Positions 5,368 through 7,445 of a stretch of DNA of 7,445 nt are shown here, piece after piece. The stretch spans positions 1 through 7,445 of the forward strand of contig CAMGJS010000037.1 in NCBI GenBank assembly GCA_946056455.1. The letters run 5' to 3'. Position numbers and translations under genes: made by a program. The notes beneath the pieces are model-generated. The model was not told the origin of the DNA and did not search any database. It worked only from the letters and a program-made list of their open reading frames with translations. Source of the stretch: an uncultured Clostridia bacterium. Lineage in GTDB: Bacteria > Bacillota > Clostridia > Oscillospirales > Ruminococcaceae. Numbering within the stretch: the first letter of the stretch is position 1; every line of letters starts with the position of its first letter.

Positions 5368-6705
5368 ATGGAACTTAAAAACAAACTGAGACAGCAGAGC
5401 ACGATGTCGTTTCAGGTAATAATAGCAGGCTTTATGGGGCTTATCATCGTCGGGGCGTTGCTCCTTATGCTCCCTATTGCCTCAAAGGACAGGACTGTAA
5501 CTTCTTTTTCCGACACTCTGTTCACCGCCGTTTCGGCAACCTGCGTGACGGGGCTTGTTGTAAGAGATACCGCAACCCACTGGTCAATGTTCGGTCAGGC
5601 GATAATACTCTTTCTCATTCAGATAGGCGGAATGGGAGTTATCACAATAAGTATGGCGATCGTGCGCTTATCGGGCAAGAAGATAGGTCTGTGGCAACGA
5701 AGCACAATGCAGGAGGCGATTTCTGCCCCTCAGCTTGGTGGCATTGTCAAGTTCACGGGATTTATCATAAAGACCTCCGCAATAATAGAGCTTGTGGGAG
5801 CGTTATTACTTCTTCCCGTTTTTTGCAAGGAATTCGGTCTTATGGGAATATGGTACGCTGTATTCCATTCGATTTCTGCATTCTGTAACGCAGGCTTTGA
5901 CCTTATGGGAATAAGAGCGCAGTTTTCGTCGCTGACTTCGTTCTATGACAGCGTTTATGTCAACACGGTGATTTGTCTTATGATTGTTATCGGCGGAATA
6001 AGCTTTATGACCTGGGGGGATATTAAAGAAAACAAGCTGTCCTTTAAAAAATACTCTCTTCAAAGCAAGATAATACTTATCACATCGGGAGTGCTGATAC
6101 TTCTGCCCGCTTTGTACTTTTTCATCTTTGAATATTCGGGTATGCCCATTAAAGACAGGATACTCTGTTCGGTTTTTCAGTCCATAACCACAAGAACGGC
6201 AGGCTTTAACACAACAGACCTTGCCGCAATGAGCGACACGGGCAAGGTCGTTATGATAGCGCTTATGCTTGTGGGAGGCTCGCCGGGCTCAACGGCAGGC
6301 GGTATGAAAACCACAACGGTAGCTGTTCTCTTTCTCGGCGCGATAACTGTTTTCAGAAGAAAAAATGATGTTCAGTGCTTTAACAGAAGGCTCCCCGAGG
6401 ACACGATAAGAAGCGCAGGCGCGATATTCTTTATCTATATGGCGCTTGTTATAACGACGGCTTCGATAATATGCAGGATAGAAGGGTTGCCCATTCTCAC
6501 CTGCCTTTTTGAAACAGGCTCGGCGATAGGAACGGTAGGACTTACGCTCGGCATAACGCCGACGCTTTCAGCCGTTTCAAGAATACTGCTTATGTTTCTG
6601 ATGTTCTTTGGCAGACTTGGCGGTCTGACGATGATATATGCGGCTCTGCCCTCTTGCACAAACGATACGGCAAAGATGCCGCTTGAAAAAATCACGGTTG
6701 GATAA
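5368..6705 (+). CDS. ktrB: Potassium uptake channel subunit KtrB (TrkH/KtrB family)
   Basis: This 445-residue membrane protein has the length and fourfold M1-P-M2 architecture of KtrB. The four pore loops are SATCVTGLVV (56-65), SAFCNAGFDL (170-179), TTRTAGFNTTDL (274-285) and GSAIGTVGLTLG (384-395), each with the filter glycine (62, 176, 279, 391). The stretch GGSPGSTAGGMKTTT (303-317) matches the conserved intramembrane gating loop after the third pore. It mediates sodium-dependent or sodium-stimulated potassium uptake as a dimer sitting on a KtrA ring. The short N-terminus, with fewer helices than TrkH, favours KtrB. A strong AGAGGGGA site precedes the ATG. The gene starts 28 nt after the ligase stop and is followed 12 nt later by its regulatory subunit. 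All filter residues look intact, so it should be functional. Confidence 0.94.
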   Translation: MELKNKLRQQSTMSFQVIIAGFMGLIIVGALLLMLPIASKDRTVTSFSDTLFTAVSATCVTGLVVRDTATHWSMFGQAIILFLIQIGGMGVITISMAIVRLSGKKIGLWQRSTMQEAISAPQLGGIVKFTGFIIKTSAIIELVGALLLLPVFCKEFGLMGIWYAVFHSISAFCNAGFDLMGIRAQFSSLTSFYDSVYVNTVICLMIVIGGISFMTWGDIKENKLSFKKYSLQSKIILITSGVLILLPALYFFIFEYSGMPIKDRILCSVFQSITTRTAGFNTTDLAAMSDTGKVVMIALMLVGGSPGSTAGGMKTTTVAVLFLGAITVFRRKNDVQCFNRRLPEDTIRSAGAIFFIYMALVITTASIICRIEGLPILTCLFETGSAIGTVGLTLGITPTLSAVSRILLMFLMFFGRLGGLTMIYAALPSCTNDTAKMPLEKITVG

Positions 6706-6717
6706 AGGAGTTTTGAT

Positions 6718-7362
6718 ATGAAATCGGTACTTATAATAGGTGTGGGACAGTACGGCTCACATATTGCAAAAAGAATGACCGAGCTTAAATGTGAGGTTAT
6801 GGCGGTGGACACCAACGAGGAGCGTATCAACGATATTCTCCCCTTTGTGACAAGTGCTCAGATAGGCGACAGCACCAACGAGGATTTTATGAAGTCCTTG
6901 GGGGTAAGAAATTACGATGTGTGTATTGTTTCAATAGGCGATAATTTTCAGACCTCACTTGAAACGACAGCTCTTTTAAAAGAAATGGGAGCAGAAAAGG
7001 TAATATCGAGAGCGACAAACGATGTTCAGATGAAGTTTCTTCTCAAAAACGGAGCGGACGAGGTTGTGTACCCCGAAAAGCAATCGGCAATAAGAGTTGC
7101 GACAAAGTACGCTCTTGACAGTGTGCTTGACTTTATTCAGCTTGACAGCAACTATTCGATTTATGAAATGAAGATACCTAAGGAATGGGAGAACAAAACC
7201 CTCGCCCAGCTTGACATAAGACGCCGTTACAACATCAACATAATCGCAGTCAAGATAAACGAGCAGGTGAATGTTCCGATGCCCGACACATATATGGTAG
7301 AGGGCGACATAGTCTTTGCGATAGGCGACATAAAGGACATTCAGAAGTGCTTTAAGCTGTAA
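6718..7362 (+). CDS. ktrA: Potassium uptake regulatory subunit KtrA (RCK protein)
   Basis: This 214-residue soluble protein has the usual KtrA length (about 220) with one RCK_N and one RCK_C domain. The Rossmann fold starts with LIIGVGQYG (5-13), and Asp31 in AVDTNEERI is the expected ribose-binding acid. GDSTNEDFMKSLG (50-62) and SRATND (97-102) follow. Glu120 in VYPEKQSA matches the position that coordinates a divalent ion in Bacillus KtrA. RCK_C covers about 135-214 (IYEMKIPKEW to IGDIKDIQK) and in Firmicutes relatives is the c-di-AMP-binding domain. It forms an octameric cytosolic ring that gates KtrB in response to ATP/ADP. The AAAGGAG site (6704-6710) overlaps the ktrB stop and sits 7 nt before the ATG. 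It is the last gene of the operon, with a terminator 40 nt downstream. Two-domain full TrkA proteins are about twice as long, so KtrA is the better name. Confidence 0.94.
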   Translation: MKSVLIIGVGQYGSHIAKRMTELKCEVMAVDTNEERINDILPFVTSAQIGDSTNEDFMKSLGVRNYDVCIVSIGDNFQTSLETTALLKEMGAEKVISRATNDVQMKFLLKNGADEVVYPEKQSAIRVATKYALDSVLDFIQLDSNYSIYEMKIPKEWENKTLAQLDIRRRYNINIIAVKINEQVNVPMPDTYMVEGDIVFAIGDIKDIQKCFKL

Positions 7363-7376
7363 GACAAAAAGGATAC

Positions 7377-7389
7377 CGTACAATGTACG
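7377..7389. repeat. Small inverted repeat after ktrA
   Basis: CGTAC-AAT-GTACG is a perfect 5-bp stem with a 3-nt loop between the ktrA stop and the terminator. No T-run follows, so it is not a terminator. It could protect the 3' end of the transcript or be chance. Confidence 0.3.
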
Positions 7390-7401
7390 ATGAACTTGTA
7401 T

Positions 7402-7445
7402 AATGATAGTAGACACTAAAAAGTCTACTATCATTTTGCTTTTTA
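7402..7445 (+). terminator. Intrinsic terminator of the rightward operon
   Basis: A perfect 13-bp stem (AATGATAGTAGAC at 7402-7414 with GTCTACTATCATT at 7423-7435) surrounds an 8-nt A-rich loop and is followed by TTGCTTTTT. The stem is long but AT-rich, and the T-run is broken by GC, so efficiency is uncertain. The window ends here, so the repeat could instead be part of a larger element continuing to the right. Confidence 0.75.

Noticed and set aside
6435..6830. 131-codon reverse frame across the end of ktrB and start of ktrA
   Set aside because: It is antisense to two strongly supported genes, has no recognisable domain and no ribosome binding site.
7383..7403. Six-residue frame MYDELV after ktrA with a possible AAAAAGGA site
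   Set aside because: It is too short to support, lies inside the small hairpin and runs into the terminator stem.
6976..7434. 152-codon reverse frame antisense to ktrA
   Set aside because: It is a shadow of the ktrA coding frame. It would start within the terminator stem and has no domain features.

Overview
The window looks like chromosome from a Gram-positive anaerobe of the Clostridia, most likely an Oscillospiraceae/Ruminococcaceae-type gut lineage. The evidence is moderate GC content, SigA-like promoters with 17-bp spacers, strong AGGAG-type ribosome binding sites, intrinsic terminators with T-tracts, and protein families typical of that group (AzlCD, KtrAB, a membrane-embedded Mur ligase). 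The species cannot be named from the sequence alone.

Layout. The left edge holds the last 26 codons of a rightward gene (3-83). A hairpin terminator at 98-135 follows and appears to serve both strands. Next is a leftward two-gene operon, azlC-azlD (1186 down to 141), encoding a branched-chain amino acid exporter; the genes overlap by ATGA and have their own promoter at 1236-1264. An AT-rich intergenic region (1187 to about 1776) holds the two divergent promoters, a duplicated 15-mer and several inverted repeats, but no convincing gene. From a near-consensus promoter at 1700-1728, five closely spaced rightward genes run to a 13-bp-stem terminator at 7402-7445: an alpha/beta hydrolase, a membrane-anchored MurF-like ligase, a D-Ala-D-Ala ligase-family protein, ktrB and ktrA. 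Gaps are 6, 17, 28 and 12 nt, so one transcript is likely.

How the genes may work together. The first three rightward genes look like a cell-envelope module. The ATP-grasp ligase should make a D-Ala-D-Ala-type dipeptide. The Mur ligase keeps the MurF catalytic and C-terminal domains but has about 160 residues of membrane helices where MurF normally binds the UDP-sugar, so it may attach that dipeptide to a membrane-linked acceptor. The hydrolase might edit or release a related ester or amide. The last two genes form a Ktr potassium uptake system (channel plus RCK gating ring), which would tie envelope chemistry to turgor control. The most interesting features are the missing UDP-substrate domain, the changed second-substrate pocket of the ligase, and their linkage to a hydrolase and Ktr genes.
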